Of a stretch of 64,000 nucleotides of DNA, positions 1 through 6,650 are shown one piece after another. The notes under the pieces are model-generated. The model was not told the DNA's origin and made no database searches. It saw nothing but the letters and a program-made list of their open reading frames with translations. Location: the NCBI GenBank assembly GCA_902564535.1, contig CACFBG010000003.1, positions 1-64,000 on the forward strand. The letters are read 5' to 3'. Position numbers and translations under genes: made by a program. This stretch comes from an uncultured Prochlorococcus sp. (GTDB lineage Bacteria; Cyanobacteriota; Cyanobacteriia; PCC-6307; Cyanobiaceae). Each line of letters opens with the position of its first letter. The first letter of the stretch is position 1.

Positions 1-796
1 ACCCAACTAATTGTTGGCGTAGAATCATTTCCACAGATTGGCTCCACCCTTCTGCATTTGGAGCAGGAGCCAATATAAACTTGCCAGATTTAATTTCTTT
101 TATAAAGCAATTATTGGGCCCTTGAGGACTTGGAACAACAATAGATATATTGGCGATTTCCAATAAAGAACGATCATTTGGTGAGTCCCCTAGGCCAATA
201 ACCTTGATATTTGGTTTCTTCATAATGCCTTTTAACTTATTAATAGCTTGTCCTTTGCCGCTTCTTTTATCTATTAAGTGGCTCATTCTATTGCCTTGAA
301 CGACATCTAAACCATAAATTAATGATATTTTCTGTAATTCTTTTAAGGCATTCTTAGAAGGATTAAGGAATGGAACGCTCCATAATCTTGCTACAGCTAG
401 TTCAATTTCAGCTCCTTTTAACCCTGTTAGTCGTGTGATCTCAGAATGACTAAGATCTTCAAAGGGAAAAAGCTCTTCGCCTATTTGTTTGCTTAATTTA
501 ATTAGGAATGGTTTTAATTCATCATGTGTTTTTCCTAATGCATATTCACTTATTCCATATAAGTCTTTATTAATTCCATATATTGCCCCACCATTTTCTA
601 CAATATATGGACTTGAAAGACCCAGCTTACTTCTAAAGTTTTCAACTTCAGCAGCCGTTTTACTGGTACAAGGGATTAAATTTATTCCTTCTTTAATTAT
701 CCATTTTAAGGTTTTAATGGCAGGTTCAATATCATAATTATGATCCATTAAAGTCCCATCAAGATCTGTTACTATCCATATACTATCTTTTAGCAT
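1..796 (-). CDS. Glucosyl/mannosyl-3-phosphoglycerate phosphatase, HAD superfamily (partial, 3' end off window)
   Basis: The minus-strand frame from the ATG at 796 stays open to the window edge, so the C terminus is missing and the ORF track omits it. The N terminus shows the HAD nucleophile motif DLDGT near residue 12, followed by a PCTSK-type motif II and VENGGAIYG, which is typical of the mannosyl-3-phosphoglycerate phosphatase branch of HAD-IIB; a GLGDSPND motif (conserved Asp pair) lies further on. The family dephosphorylates glucosyl- or mannosyl-3-phosphoglycerate. With a GpgS-like synthase 1.8 kb away, glucosylglycerate synthesis is the likely pathway. The start codon overlaps the stop of the upstream GH13 gene by one base (TAATG), which suggests translational coupling. 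The sugar specificity is inferred from context. Confidence 0.82.
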   Translation of the reverse strand, partial: MLKDSIWIVTDLDGTLMDHNYDIEPAIKTLKWIIKEGINLIPCTSKTAAEVENFRSKLGLSSPYIVENGGAIYGINKDLYGISEYALGKTHDELKPFLIKLSKQIGEELFPFEDLSHSEITRLTGLKGAEIELAVARLWSVPFLNPSKNALKELQKISLIYGLDVVQGNRMSHLIDKRSGKGQAINKLKGIMKKPNIKVIGLGDSPNDRSLLEIANISIVVPSPQGPNNCFIKEIKSGKFILAPAPNAEGWSQSVEMILRQQLVG

Positions 797-2547
797 TATT
801 TGTACACCTCATTTCTCCTGATCCATACTACTGAATATGGGTTGATTTCTACATTTGATGCATTTATTATTTTTTCTGATAGATAATCTTTCCATTCAAT
901 ATTGTCATTATGGTTGACTCTAATTCCTAATTCTTCCAAAGAAAATCTATATAACTTACTAGTAAAATTATGAATTACCCAAACCCTATCTTCTCTTTCT
1001 CCTCTGCATATAGCAACAATACCACTGCAGGATACGCTTATATGTCTCATTTGAGATGATGGATGAAAAGCTTTTAATTGACTACGAGTTTTCATCGCAA
1101 ATTGAAGAAACTTAAGGTTCTTACTGGCAAATGATTTTGGATTATTTAAATTATTAAAGAGATCATAAGCGTCAAATTTCTTTCTATTTATATCTCTTCG
1201 CTGACCAGTCTTCTTAAATGTTTCTAGATCATTTTCGCAAGCCAAAAGAGCTTGCAAATAAAAAGCCGGAATACCAGGAAGGGCCATAACAAATAGTTGA
1301 CTTAAAATAAAACGATCTGTTTGCAAAGAATTCCTCTCGTTGCTTTTACTTTTCATTGCGCTCCACCAACTTATATTTAACTCGTAAGGCTCTTCTTCCC
1401 CTTCAGGTAAAGTCCTATGACTAATTAAGCCTCCTCTTTTCTCGCATTCAGATAAAAGATTTTTAATGCGCACATCACTCATCAAACCTTTTAAAGGTAT
1501 CAGCCCAACTCCGTCATGACAGGAGGTGAAATTCAGTAAGGCTGTATTACGAGGCAGACGCTTCCAAGCCTTCAACCATTTATTAAGTAAGTCAGTCTTT
1601 TGACTGATAATCGCTTCAAGAATTAAAGGAGGTAGAGGAAAATTATATGCAATATTCGCTTCGTCAGCAGTTATTAGATAGGAAAGATTATCTTTTTCCG
1701 GAACATTCGTTTCTGTAACTAGGACACCATCTTTTAGTAGATTATTAAGCATAATCCGTATTATCTTGATAATCTTATGTGCTTTCTTATCATTAATGCA
1801 GCGTCCACCTGACCTTTTCCATATAAATCCAACGGCATCTAGCCTTAACCAACTTATACCATTTTCTATATATAGAGCTATAAGTTTTAGATATTCTAGT
1901 AGGAGATTCGGTTCTGCCCAATTCACATCAATTTGATCAGGACCAAAAGTAGTCCATACATCCCTGGGTCCATGTATTGTTTGGATGGTTTTAAAAAGAG
2001 ATGTATTCCTTGGCCTAAAGACATTTTCCCAATTATCTTTTTTGGATGGTGATAATATATATTTTGAACCTGGTTCTTTATCTTTTACAAAATCTTCAAC
2101 CCATTGGTGTCTTGAGGAAATATGATTGAGTACAATATCACCCATTAATTTTCTTTTTTTGCTGATTTTTTTTAAATCTTCCCAGTCTCCAAATGACTTA
2201 TCAATTGTCGTATGACTAGACACAGCAAAACCACCGTCACTAGTTGAATAAAGGAAGGGTAAAATATGAACTATTGAAGACAAATTACCAATATAACTTA
2301 TTATTAAGTCATAAAGAATGTTTAAGGAAGGTTTGTCTGAAGAATAAATAGAATCTGGATATGTAATTAAAACTACAGAGGAAGAATCCCAGAGGTGATA
2401 GTTAGAATCATTTTTTCTGCTTAAGGTTGAATTCTCTTCTGAAATCTGCATCAATTGCGACAATAATAATTCGATATCTTCGGCAGATTGGTCCTGATAA
2501 ATTTCCTTAAGCAGTTGTCTGAGATGGTCACTGTGAAAATCCTTCAA
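796..2547 (-). CDS. GH13 sucrose-phosphorylase-like enzyme, probable glucosylglycerate phosphorylase
   Basis: This 583-residue protein carries the four GH13 regions in order: DIVLNH near 137, WLRLDAVG with nucleophile Asp237, VTET with acid/base Glu279, and SCHDG with Asp345. The RLDAVGF..K signature is that of the sucrose phosphorylase subfamily (GH13_18), which also contains glucosylglycerate phosphorylase. Lying between the phosphatase (with a one-base stop/start overlap) and the divergent GpgS gene, it most plausibly cleaves glucosylglycerate reversibly with phosphate and recycles the osmolyte. Sucrose phosphorylase activity cannot be excluded from sequence alone. The start at 2547 leaves 75 bp to the divergent gpgS, so both promoters must be in that gap. 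No signal peptide is visible, so it is probably cytoplasmic. Confidence 0.8.
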   Translation of the reverse strand: MKDFHSDHLRQLLKEIYQDQSAEDIELLLSQLMQISEENSTLSRKNDSNYHLWDSSSVVLITYPDSIYSSDKPSLNILYDLIISYIGNLSSIVHILPFLYSTSDGGFAVSSHTTIDKSFGDWEDLKKISKKRKLMGDIVLNHISSRHQWVEDFVKDKEPGSKYILSPSKKDNWENVFRPRNTSLFKTIQTIHGPRDVWTTFGPDQIDVNWAEPNLLLEYLKLIALYIENGISWLRLDAVGFIWKRSGGRCINDKKAHKIIKIIRIMLNNLLKDGVLVTETNVPEKDNLSYLITADEANIAYNFPLPPLILEAIISQKTDLLNKWLKAWKRLPRNTALLNFTSCHDGVGLIPLKGLMSDVRIKNLLSECEKRGGLISHRTLPEGEEEPYELNISWWSAMKSKSNERNSLQTDRFILSQLFVMALPGIPAFYLQALLACENDLETFKKTGQRRDINRKKFDAYDLFNNLNNPKSFASKNLKFLQFAMKTRSQLKAFHPSSQMRHISVSCSGIVAICRGEREDRVWVIHNFTSKLYRFSLEELGIRVNHNDNIEWKDYLSEKIINASNVEINPYSVVWIRRNEVYK

Positions 2548-2622
2548 GAATCAATTCTTTAAGTACTCTTTAAAGTAAGGATCTTCTAAAAGGCTTACAG
2601 GTAATGTCTCGCTTACTACAAA

Positions 2623-3861
2623 ATGGACTTCCAACAGGATTTAATTACGTCAATTCATGACTATGGGGTTTTTTCTGATTCCTTGGAGGGAATGAGAAAA
2701 GGCCTATCAGAAAAAGCAACATCACTTTTAATACCTTGTCTTTATGAGGAATTTGAAAGGCCCGCATTAAATCAAATCAAGGAAGTCTTACAAGAATTAG
2801 AAGGACTCCATCAATTGGTCATAGCTCTTTCTGCAGACTCAATAGATGAAGTTAATAACGCGAAAAAGTTTTTTAGGGGTATGCCTTTCCCTGTCCATAT
2901 CCAATGGACAAATGGGCCTTCAGTGAAAGAACTTTTAAAATCTCAAGAAGAGAAAAATGGTCTAGACTTATTAGTTCCTCCGGGGAAAGGTTGGGCTGTT
3001 TGGCAGGGACTAGGAGTTGCGACTAAATCTTCAGAAGTTATAGGTTTATTTGATGCAGATATTAAAACCTTTAAGCCTTCTTATCCAGCCAGAATGTTAC
3101 CCCCTTTGTTAGACCCTTCTTACGGGATTTCATACGTAAAAGCTTTTTACAGCAGATTATCTTTAGAGAATCATTCTTTACAAGGTCGAGCAACTCGATT
3201 ATTTGTTGGCCCACTTCTTACAAGCCTTGAAAAGATATTGGGTGGAGGACCCTTCTTAAAATACCTTCAGGCATTTAGGTATCCTTTGGCGGGAGAATTT
3301 GCATTTACTCAAACTCTTGCTTTGAATTTAAGAATACCTTGTGATTGGGGATTAGAGATTGGTCTCTTGTCGGAGATATATCGACATGTAAGGACAAATC
3401 GAATAGCTCAAGTAGATTTAGGCATTTTTGATCATAAGCATAAGGAAATAGGTGATTCTATGAATAATGGATTACAAAGGATGTGTTGCGAGATCTTTTC
3501 AACAATACTTAGAGGGCTTATGGAACATCAATCTCAAAGCCTCACTAATGATCAGATTTCTACTCTACAAGTTTTATATAGCCGTATAGGAGAGGATAGA
3601 GTTAAGCAATTTGGTCTGGATTCTGTTATAAATCATCTCCCATATAATAGACATCTTGAGGAGATGGCAGTTCAAAAATTCGCCTGTTTAATTAAATCAA
3701 CAGCAGGTGCTTTTTTGAATACTCCGATTACTAAACAACTTCCTGCTTGGTCACGAGTTATTTCATGTGATAGTAGATTTCAAGATGATTTGATTGAAGC
3801 AGGTCATTGTCATTCATCTCAACTAAAATTATTTGGTCAGAATAAATTAATAACAGCTTAA
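2623..3861 (+). CDS. gpgS: Glucosyl-3-phosphoglycerate synthase (GT81 family)
   Basis: The 412-residue soluble protein has a GT-A fold N terminus (LLIPCLYEEF near 35), a PGKGWAVWQGLG nucleotide-sugar loop near 120 and a GLFDADI metal-binding DxD-type motif at about 141-147. This pattern matches glucosyl-3-phosphoglycerate synthases, which transfer glucose from a nucleotide sugar (UDP- or GDP-glucose) to 3-phosphoglycerate. The product would be dephosphorylated by the HAD enzyme at the start of the window. It is divergent from the phosphorylase gene and precedes a run of microprotein genes by 22 bp, so it might head that transcript. Glucosylglycerate is a known secondary osmolyte of marine picocyanobacteria, useful when nitrogen is short. 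Confidence 0.87.
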   Translation: MDFQQDLITSIHDYGVFSDSLEGMRKGLSEKATSLLIPCLYEEFERPALNQIKEVLQELEGLHQLVIALSADSIDEVNNAKKFFRGMPFPVHIQWTNGPSVKELLKSQEEKNGLDLLVPPGKGWAVWQGLGVATKSSEVIGLFDADIKTFKPSYPARMLPPLLDPSYGISYVKAFYSRLSLENHSLQGRATRLFVGPLLTSLEKILGGGPFLKYLQAFRYPLAGEFAFTQTLALNLRIPCDWGLEIGLLSEIYRHVRTNRIAQVDLGIFDHKHKEIGDSMNNGLQRMCCEIFSTILRGLMEHQSQSLTNDQISTLQVLYSRIGEDRVKQFGLDSVINHLPYNRHLEEMAVQKFACLIKSTAGAFLNTPITKQLPAWSRVISCDSRFQDDLIEAGHCHSSQLKLFGQNKLITA

Positions 3862-3883
3862 TTCTTGCAACAACCCTTAAAAA

Positions 3884-4036
3884 ATGAATCAGTTAGCTTT
3901 TCCCCGCAGCATCATTCATTTCATAGGAAGAAAACTAGCCCTACCAAAATTTAGAAAAGTCGACCCAATTACTGACCAGGAAATAATCGACCTGGTTGAT
4001 TCGTTTGAGAACTTCAATGGACCAACAAGGAACTAA
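3884..4036 (+). CDS. Small basic protein of unknown function (50 aa)
   Basis: The ORF is too short for the supplied track. It starts with ATG 22 bp after the gpgS stop and runs 50 codons to TAA. The N-terminal half is basic and aliphatic (RSIIHFIGRKLALPKFRK) and the C-terminal half is acidic (TDQEIIDLVDSFENF), which suggests a short amphipathic helix pair. No family is recognised. The tight spacing to gpgS and the following row of microproteins supports it being real, but there is no strong ribosome binding site. Confidence 0.6.
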   Translation: MNQLAFPRSIIHFIGRKLALPKFRKVDPITDQEIIDLVDSFENFNGPTRN

Positions 4037-4093
4037 ACCGTTGCTTTTAATTGGGCAAGGGCAAATAGAATAAAGAGAAAGGCTGCTTGATTT

Positions 4094-4345
4094 ATGAGAC
4101 GCTTCCTAATCTCAGCTCTAACGGGTTTGACGCTTCTTTTGGCAATAGTGCCAACGGCTATTGCTTACCCAGAAGATCAATTTAACGAATGTATGATTGC
4201 GGCAAAGGCTAACCCTTCATTAGTGGGTGTTTCTGAAAGTTTTGTAGAAGGCTTCTGTGACTGTGCTTTGACAGCCATATTGGATGAAGGGAAAAATGAT
4301 GTGGCCTCAGCTAATAAGTGCGCTAAAGAAACCTTGAATCAATAG
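4094..4345 (+). CDS. Secreted small four-cysteine protein of unknown function
   Basis: The 83-residue protein has a classical signal peptide: MRR, then a hydrophobic stretch, ending in a TAIA|YP cleavage site near residue 24. The mature part of about 58 residues has four cysteines (ECM, FCDCA, NKCAK). They could form two disulfides or bind a metal in the periplasm. No family is recognised. It is followed after only 11 bp by another microprotein gene. Confidence 0.72.
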   Translation: MRRFLISALTGLTLLLAIVPTAIAYPEDQFNECMIAAKANPSLVGVSESFVEGFCDCALTAILDEGKNDVASANKCAKETLNQ

Positions 4346-4356
4346 GGCAAATAATT

Positions 4357-4461
4357 ATGCGCTTTATAAATCCAATTGATGTCTTCAAAAAGTGGTTCCT
4401 CAATAAGTTGGTTCCCTATATTGAGGGGACAAAGAAAAAACAAGAAAAGAAGGAGGACTAA
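4357..4461 (+). CDS. Microprotein, amphipathic with lysine-rich tail (34 aa)
   Basis: A 34-codon ORF that the track omits. It encodes a hydrophobic or aromatic N-terminal helix (FINPIDVFKKWFLNKLV) followed by a highly charged tail (KKKQEKKED). It lies 11 bp after the secreted protein and 11 bp before the next microprotein. Its function is unknown. Support comes only from its position in a regularly spaced array and from its sensible composition. Confidence 0.5.
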   Translation: MRFINPIDVFKKWFLNKLVPYIEGTKKKQEKKED

Positions 4462-4472
4462 GAGATCTAATT

Positions 4473-4628
4473 ATGAACCTGATCGAGTTAGACAAGAAAG
4501 CTGTCCTACTAGTACAGAAGCGACTTGGACTTAGCAACTATGGAATAGTCAACCTTAGTTGGGTCTTTGGTTTTGCAGTAGGAGTTATCGCAACTCTGAT
4601 TCTGCATTGGCTCTTCTCTCCTCATTAA
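4473..4628 (+). CDS. Small single-pass membrane protein (51 aa)
   Basis: The ORF runs ATG to TAA over 51 residues. The first 27 residues are soluble and mixed charge (LDKKAVLLVQKRLG). Residues 28-47 form one hydrophobic helix (WVFGFAVGVIATLILHWLF) with a very short tail. It is probably anchored in a membrane with its N terminus outside the bilayer. No family is recognised. It sits two bases before the next small ORF. It was too short for the ORF track. Confidence 0.6.
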   Translation: MNLIELDKKAVLLVQKRLGLSNYGIVNLSWVFGFAVGVIATLILHWLFSPH

Positions 4629-4630
4629 TC

Positions 4631-4738
4631 ATGCGCCGATTTCTCCTTACATTTTTCTACACTTACCAAAGAGGCATCGCAGCAGCGGACTTCTATGAGG
4701 AACCAATAGGTGATGATTTCATCTACCCAGATTGGTAA
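4631..4738 (+). CDS. Microprotein, unknown (35 aa)
   Basis: This 35-residue ORF starts two bases after the previous stop. Its stop overlaps the next start by one base (TAATG), a common sign of translational coupling. The N terminus is basic and aromatic (MRRFLLTFFYTYQRG). The C terminus is acidic (DFYEEPIGDDFIYPDW). No family is recognised. Confidence 0.5.
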   Translation: MRRFLLTFFYTYQRGIAAADFYEEPIGDDFIYPDW

Positions 4739-4938
4739 TGAATTTTGCTGATAATTACGCCCGATTATTTGTCGTTATGAGCGTTCTAGGTTTCGAAGCA
4801 GCGAATACTTATTTCGCTAAGGCTGAAATTATTGGAGGGATACTCCCAAACCTCATTGCCTTTGTTTTGTTTCTACTCGCTATTGGCTATTTTTTGTTTA
4901 CGGGCCCCTTATTTGGTACAGGTAAAAAGGATGGATAA
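4738..4938 (+). CDS. Small two-helix membrane protein
   Basis: The track starts this ORF at a TTG (4732). The ATG at 4738, which overlaps the preceding stop as TAATG, is a better start and gives 66 residues. The body is hydrophobic (residues about 8-30 and 34-57), ending in a glycine/lysine tail (GTGKKDG). It could be a small integral membrane subunit. No family is recognised. It overlaps the next ORF by eight bases. Confidence 0.6.
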   Translation: MNFADNYARLFVVMSVLGFEAANTYFAKAEIIGGILPNLIAFVLFLLAIGYFLFTGPLFGTGKKDG

Positions 4939-5053
4939 CTGGCCAACTGTTGAAGCCGCTAATCGAGCAGTAGGGACTGTCGGTTTGCTTCTATTTGCAG
5001 GAACTACTGCTTACCTGGTTTGGCAATTCAAAAGGTTTTTTGGAAAGCAATAA
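4931..5053 (+). CDS. Small single-pass membrane protein (40 aa)
   Basis: The ATG at 4931 lies inside the end of the upstream gene (ATGGATAA), an eight-base overlap. The 73-residue track ORF is the same frame with an upstream extension that shadows the preceding gene. The protein has a short polar N terminus, one hydrophobic helix (VGLLLFAGTTAYLVW) and a basic tail (QFKRFFGKQ). Its shape resembles small photosystem or membrane-complex subunits, but no family is recognised. Confidence 0.58.
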   Translation: MDNWPTVEAANRAVGTVGLLLFAGTTAYLVWQFKRFFGKQ

Positions 5054-5059
5054 AGATCA

Positions 5060-5224
5060 GTGACTCTTACCTCTCATAGACAACACAAGATTTACCTCGC
5101 AGCAACAATGGGATATGGACTTGGTTCAGATGATCCTGAAGAGATCGCTTACTACAACAAAATCAAAGCAGATATCAATCAGGACAAGAAAAACAGAAAT
5201 TTGGGAATACCCAGGGAGGACTAA
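5060..5224 (+). CDS. Small soluble charged protein, unknown (54 aa)
   Basis: The frame opens with GTG at 5060, six bases after the previous stop; an internal ATG at 5108 is an alternative start that would give 38 residues. The downstream part is highly polar (GSDDPEEIAYYNKIKADINQ). The stop overlaps the next ATG (TAATG). No family is recognised. The true start is uncertain. Confidence 0.5.
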   Translation: MTLTSHRQHKIYLAATMGYGLGSDDPEEIAYYNKIKADINQDKKNRNLGIPRED

Positions 5225-5352
5225 TGCGTTACTTCTGGCCTATTGCTCGGATCGTTTTTTGCCCGCTCACAATCCTGTTTATTTATCTCACCGTCACTGA
5301 GCCACCATCAGATAAGCAAGAGCAAAGCAGTAGCTATTCTGTTCTTGATTGA
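5224..5352 (+). CDS. Small single-pass membrane protein (42 aa)
   Basis: The ATG overlaps the previous stop and is preceded by a strong ribosome binding site (AGGGAGG, four bases before the overlap). The protein has one hydrophobic helix (about residues 7-25, IARIVFCPLTILFIYL) and a serine/glutamine-rich tail. It is the last gene before a terminator-like hairpin, so it probably ends the microprotein operon. No family is recognised. Confidence 0.58.
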   Translation: MRYFWPIARIVFCPLTILFIYLTVTEPPSDKQEQSSSYSVLD

Positions 5353-5363
5353 CAGTCGACTTT

Positions 5364-5390
5364 CAAGGGGCCAACTCAGGTCCCTTTTTA
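5364..5390 (+). terminator. Rho-independent terminator after the microprotein operon
   Basis: The arms AAGGGGCC and GGTCCCTT pair with one G-U, around a seven-base loop, and are followed by a T run. It sits 12 bases after the 42-residue ORF and ends just before the next small ORF. Confidence 0.7.
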
Positions 5391-5393
5391 ATC

Positions 5394-5492
5394 ATGCCTA
5401 TCAACAAACCAATTCCAGATTCTGTTGCTCGCTTTTGGCAAAAGCAGCTTCAAAGAATCAGAGAAATCATCGTTAGACCTCCTAGTAAATAG
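5394..5492 (+). CDS. Microprotein, basic (32 aa)
   Basis: A 32-residue ORF directly after the terminator hairpin. It encodes a basic helical segment (ARFWQKQLQRIREIIVR). It would be a leaderless or short-leader message unless there is read-through. A hairpin with a T run follows at 5559-5585. No family is recognised and the evidence is weak. Confidence 0.4.
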   Translation: MPINKPIPDSVARFWQKQLQRIREIIVRPPSK

Positions 5493-5558
5493 AACAGGAC
5501 TTGTTGTTGTTTGAGGGTTTTGATTCTGCTTGCTTGTCATAGGTCATCCTTCAAAGAA

Positions 5559-5585
5559 GAGGCGCCTTCTAGCCTCGATTTTTGC
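5559..5585 (+). terminator. Short GC hairpin followed by T run
   Basis: GAGGC and GCCTC pair around an eight-base loop and are followed by GATTTTTT on the plus strand. It would end transcripts from the 5394 ORF. On the minus strand there is no T run, so it is not the terminator of the minus gene at 5607. Confidence 0.5.
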
Positions 5586-5606
5586 AACTTATACCCTCAG
5601 ATCCCT

Positions 5607-5780
5607 TTATCCATAAGCCCCATATTTTGATCTTTTAGCGATAGCAGCCCTACATTTCAGCTCGTTTAACTCCTTGAGTGAAATCGTCTCGGAATGGGCT
5701 TCAAGGTGACGTTCAACCGCTTCTCGCTCTCGCTTGGTCAAGGTCTTGCCTGAATGAATTAATTGGTTAATAGTTCTCAT
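5607..5780 (-). CDS. Small charged protein of unknown function (57 aa)
   Basis: The track extends this ORF to 5840, but that extension runs through a minus-strand terminator hairpin. The ATG at 5780 is therefore preferred and gives 57 residues. The protein is highly charged and helical (GKTLTKREREAVERHLEAH, then ISLKELNELKCRAAIAKRS) and could bind nucleic acid or protein. No family is recognised. It is oriented opposite to the microprotein operon. Confidence 0.58.
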   Translation of the reverse strand: MRTINQLIHSGKTLTKREREAVERHLEAHSETISLKELNELKCRAAIAKRSKYGAYG

Positions 5781-5809
5781 CGTGAATCTGTGATGGTGGT
5801 TTTGCGCAT

Positions 5810-5836
5810 AAAAAAAGAGGCCAGTCTTGGCCTCTC
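5810..5836 (-). terminator. Strong minus-strand rho-independent terminator
   Basis: On the minus strand AGAGGCCA and TGGCCTCT pair perfectly around a four-base loop and are followed by a run of seven Ts. It fits the end of a transcript from the small gene at 5902-6063, and it separates that gene from the one at 5607. Confidence 0.85.
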
Positions 5837-5901
5837 TCATCGGTGCAAATGATTGGTTGATCTCTCAGCTTTTAACGTCCTCAGTGAGCTTGGACGAAAC
5901 C

Positions 5902-6063
5902 TTATGGGTTGTAATTCACGCCGATCTCTCTAAGCAGCCGTTCGTACTGGCTGAGTGAAATCCCCATGGAAGCTGCTTTGGCTTCTCGAACAAAGACATT
6001 GCTCAAATCAGAGGCCTGCCTTAAGGGATCGATCGATCGATCGTGATTGGTCTGATTATTCAT
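5902..6063 (-). CDS. Small protein of unknown function (53 aa)
   Basis: This 53-residue minus-strand ORF was too short for the track. The sequence is polar with a helical C-terminal part (MGISLSQYERLLREIG) that resembles a helix-turn-helix or zinc-ribbon-free helical segment, but no family is recognised. The codons for RSID are made of four tandem GATC units. A good terminator lies downstream on the same strand and a nested hairpin lies about 55 bp upstream, which together look like a complete transcription unit. Confidence 0.58.
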   Translation of the reverse strand: MNNQTNHDRSIDPLRQASDLSNVFVREAKAASMGISLSQYERLLREIGVNYNP

Positions 6064-6117
6064 AAGTAGTTTTAGTGGTTTGATTTCAGTTCTTCTTTTA
6101 TCTGCTTCTAGGTACCT

Positions 6118-6162
6118 GGTGCCGGCTCATCCCTCGACTTCGTCGAATCATGAGCTATCACC
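6118..6162. repeat. Three-tier nested inverted repeat
   Basis: GGTG, GCTCAT and TCGAC pair with GTCGA, ATGAGC and CACC around a TTC loop. The tiers are separated by symmetric three-base internal loops, giving 15 base pairs in all. It could fold on either strand. Its position upstream of the minus gene at 5902-6063 suggests a leader element or small RNA, but no function is shown. Confidence 0.6.
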
Positions 6163-6404
6163 ACTATTTCCAATTGAAAAAGAAAGTGGATTTAAGACGT
6201 AATTGATGAAGAAGGAGGAGAACTCGATCTCGCTCGTTCTCTGCTCCTCATAATCAATACGCTTTAAAGGGAGATGGAAGTCTTCAATCTTGTCGTCTTC
6301 CCCCGTGTCTTAGGGTAGATTTTCAAAACCCTAGTCTTTGCAAGGGGACTCAAAGGGCCAAAAAGTGGACTTTTGAGCGATCGCAGCACTCCCTAGAAGT
6401 GGTT

Positions 6405-6441
6405 TGGCAAAGCACAAAGATTGGTCTACATTCTTTGTGCG
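6405..6441 (+). promoter_or_regulatory. Probable promoter of tRNA-Thr(GGU), with palindrome over the -10 box
   Basis: TTGGCA (6405-6410) and TACATT (6428-6433) are separated by 17 bases, a good sigma70 arrangement, about 70 bases before the tRNA. A perfect nine-base inverted repeat, GCACAAAGA and TCTTTGTGC (6413-6421 and 6433-6441), brackets the spacer and the -10 box. It could be an operator. Promoter call is by eye. Confidence 0.5.
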
Positions 6442-6503
6442 TCAAGCAGATCAGCTGGCTTAACAGGTATGAGCGGTGAGGCCAACCCGGCCCACCTTCA
6501 AAA

Positions 6504-6575
<72 letters not shown>

Positions 6576-6650
6576 TATTCCCTTCCATTTATTGGAGAAA
6601 CTGATCATACAAAGTAGAGAGTAATTCAAAATTCCATTAAAATCTAAAAA

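Larger units (their letters stand above)
6064..6503. other. Gene-poor 440 bp spacer with nested hairpin and tRNA promoter
   Basis: No convincing gene is present. The stretch holds the nested hairpin at 6118-6162, a GCGATCGC octamer near 6378, and a sigma70-type promoter at 6405-6433 within a perfect inverted repeat, all upstream of tRNA-Thr. An 18-codon ORF at 6150-6206 overlaps the hairpin and is not supported. Confidence 0.6.

Noticed and set aside
489-737. Plus-strand 82-residue ORF
   Set aside because: It is antisense to the clearly coding HAD phosphatase on the minus strand, whose frame has DLDGT and ENGGAI motifs.
6150-6206. 18-codon plus ORF (MSYHHYFQLKKK...)
   Set aside because: It overlaps the nested hairpin, has no ribosome binding site and is too short to support by sequence alone.
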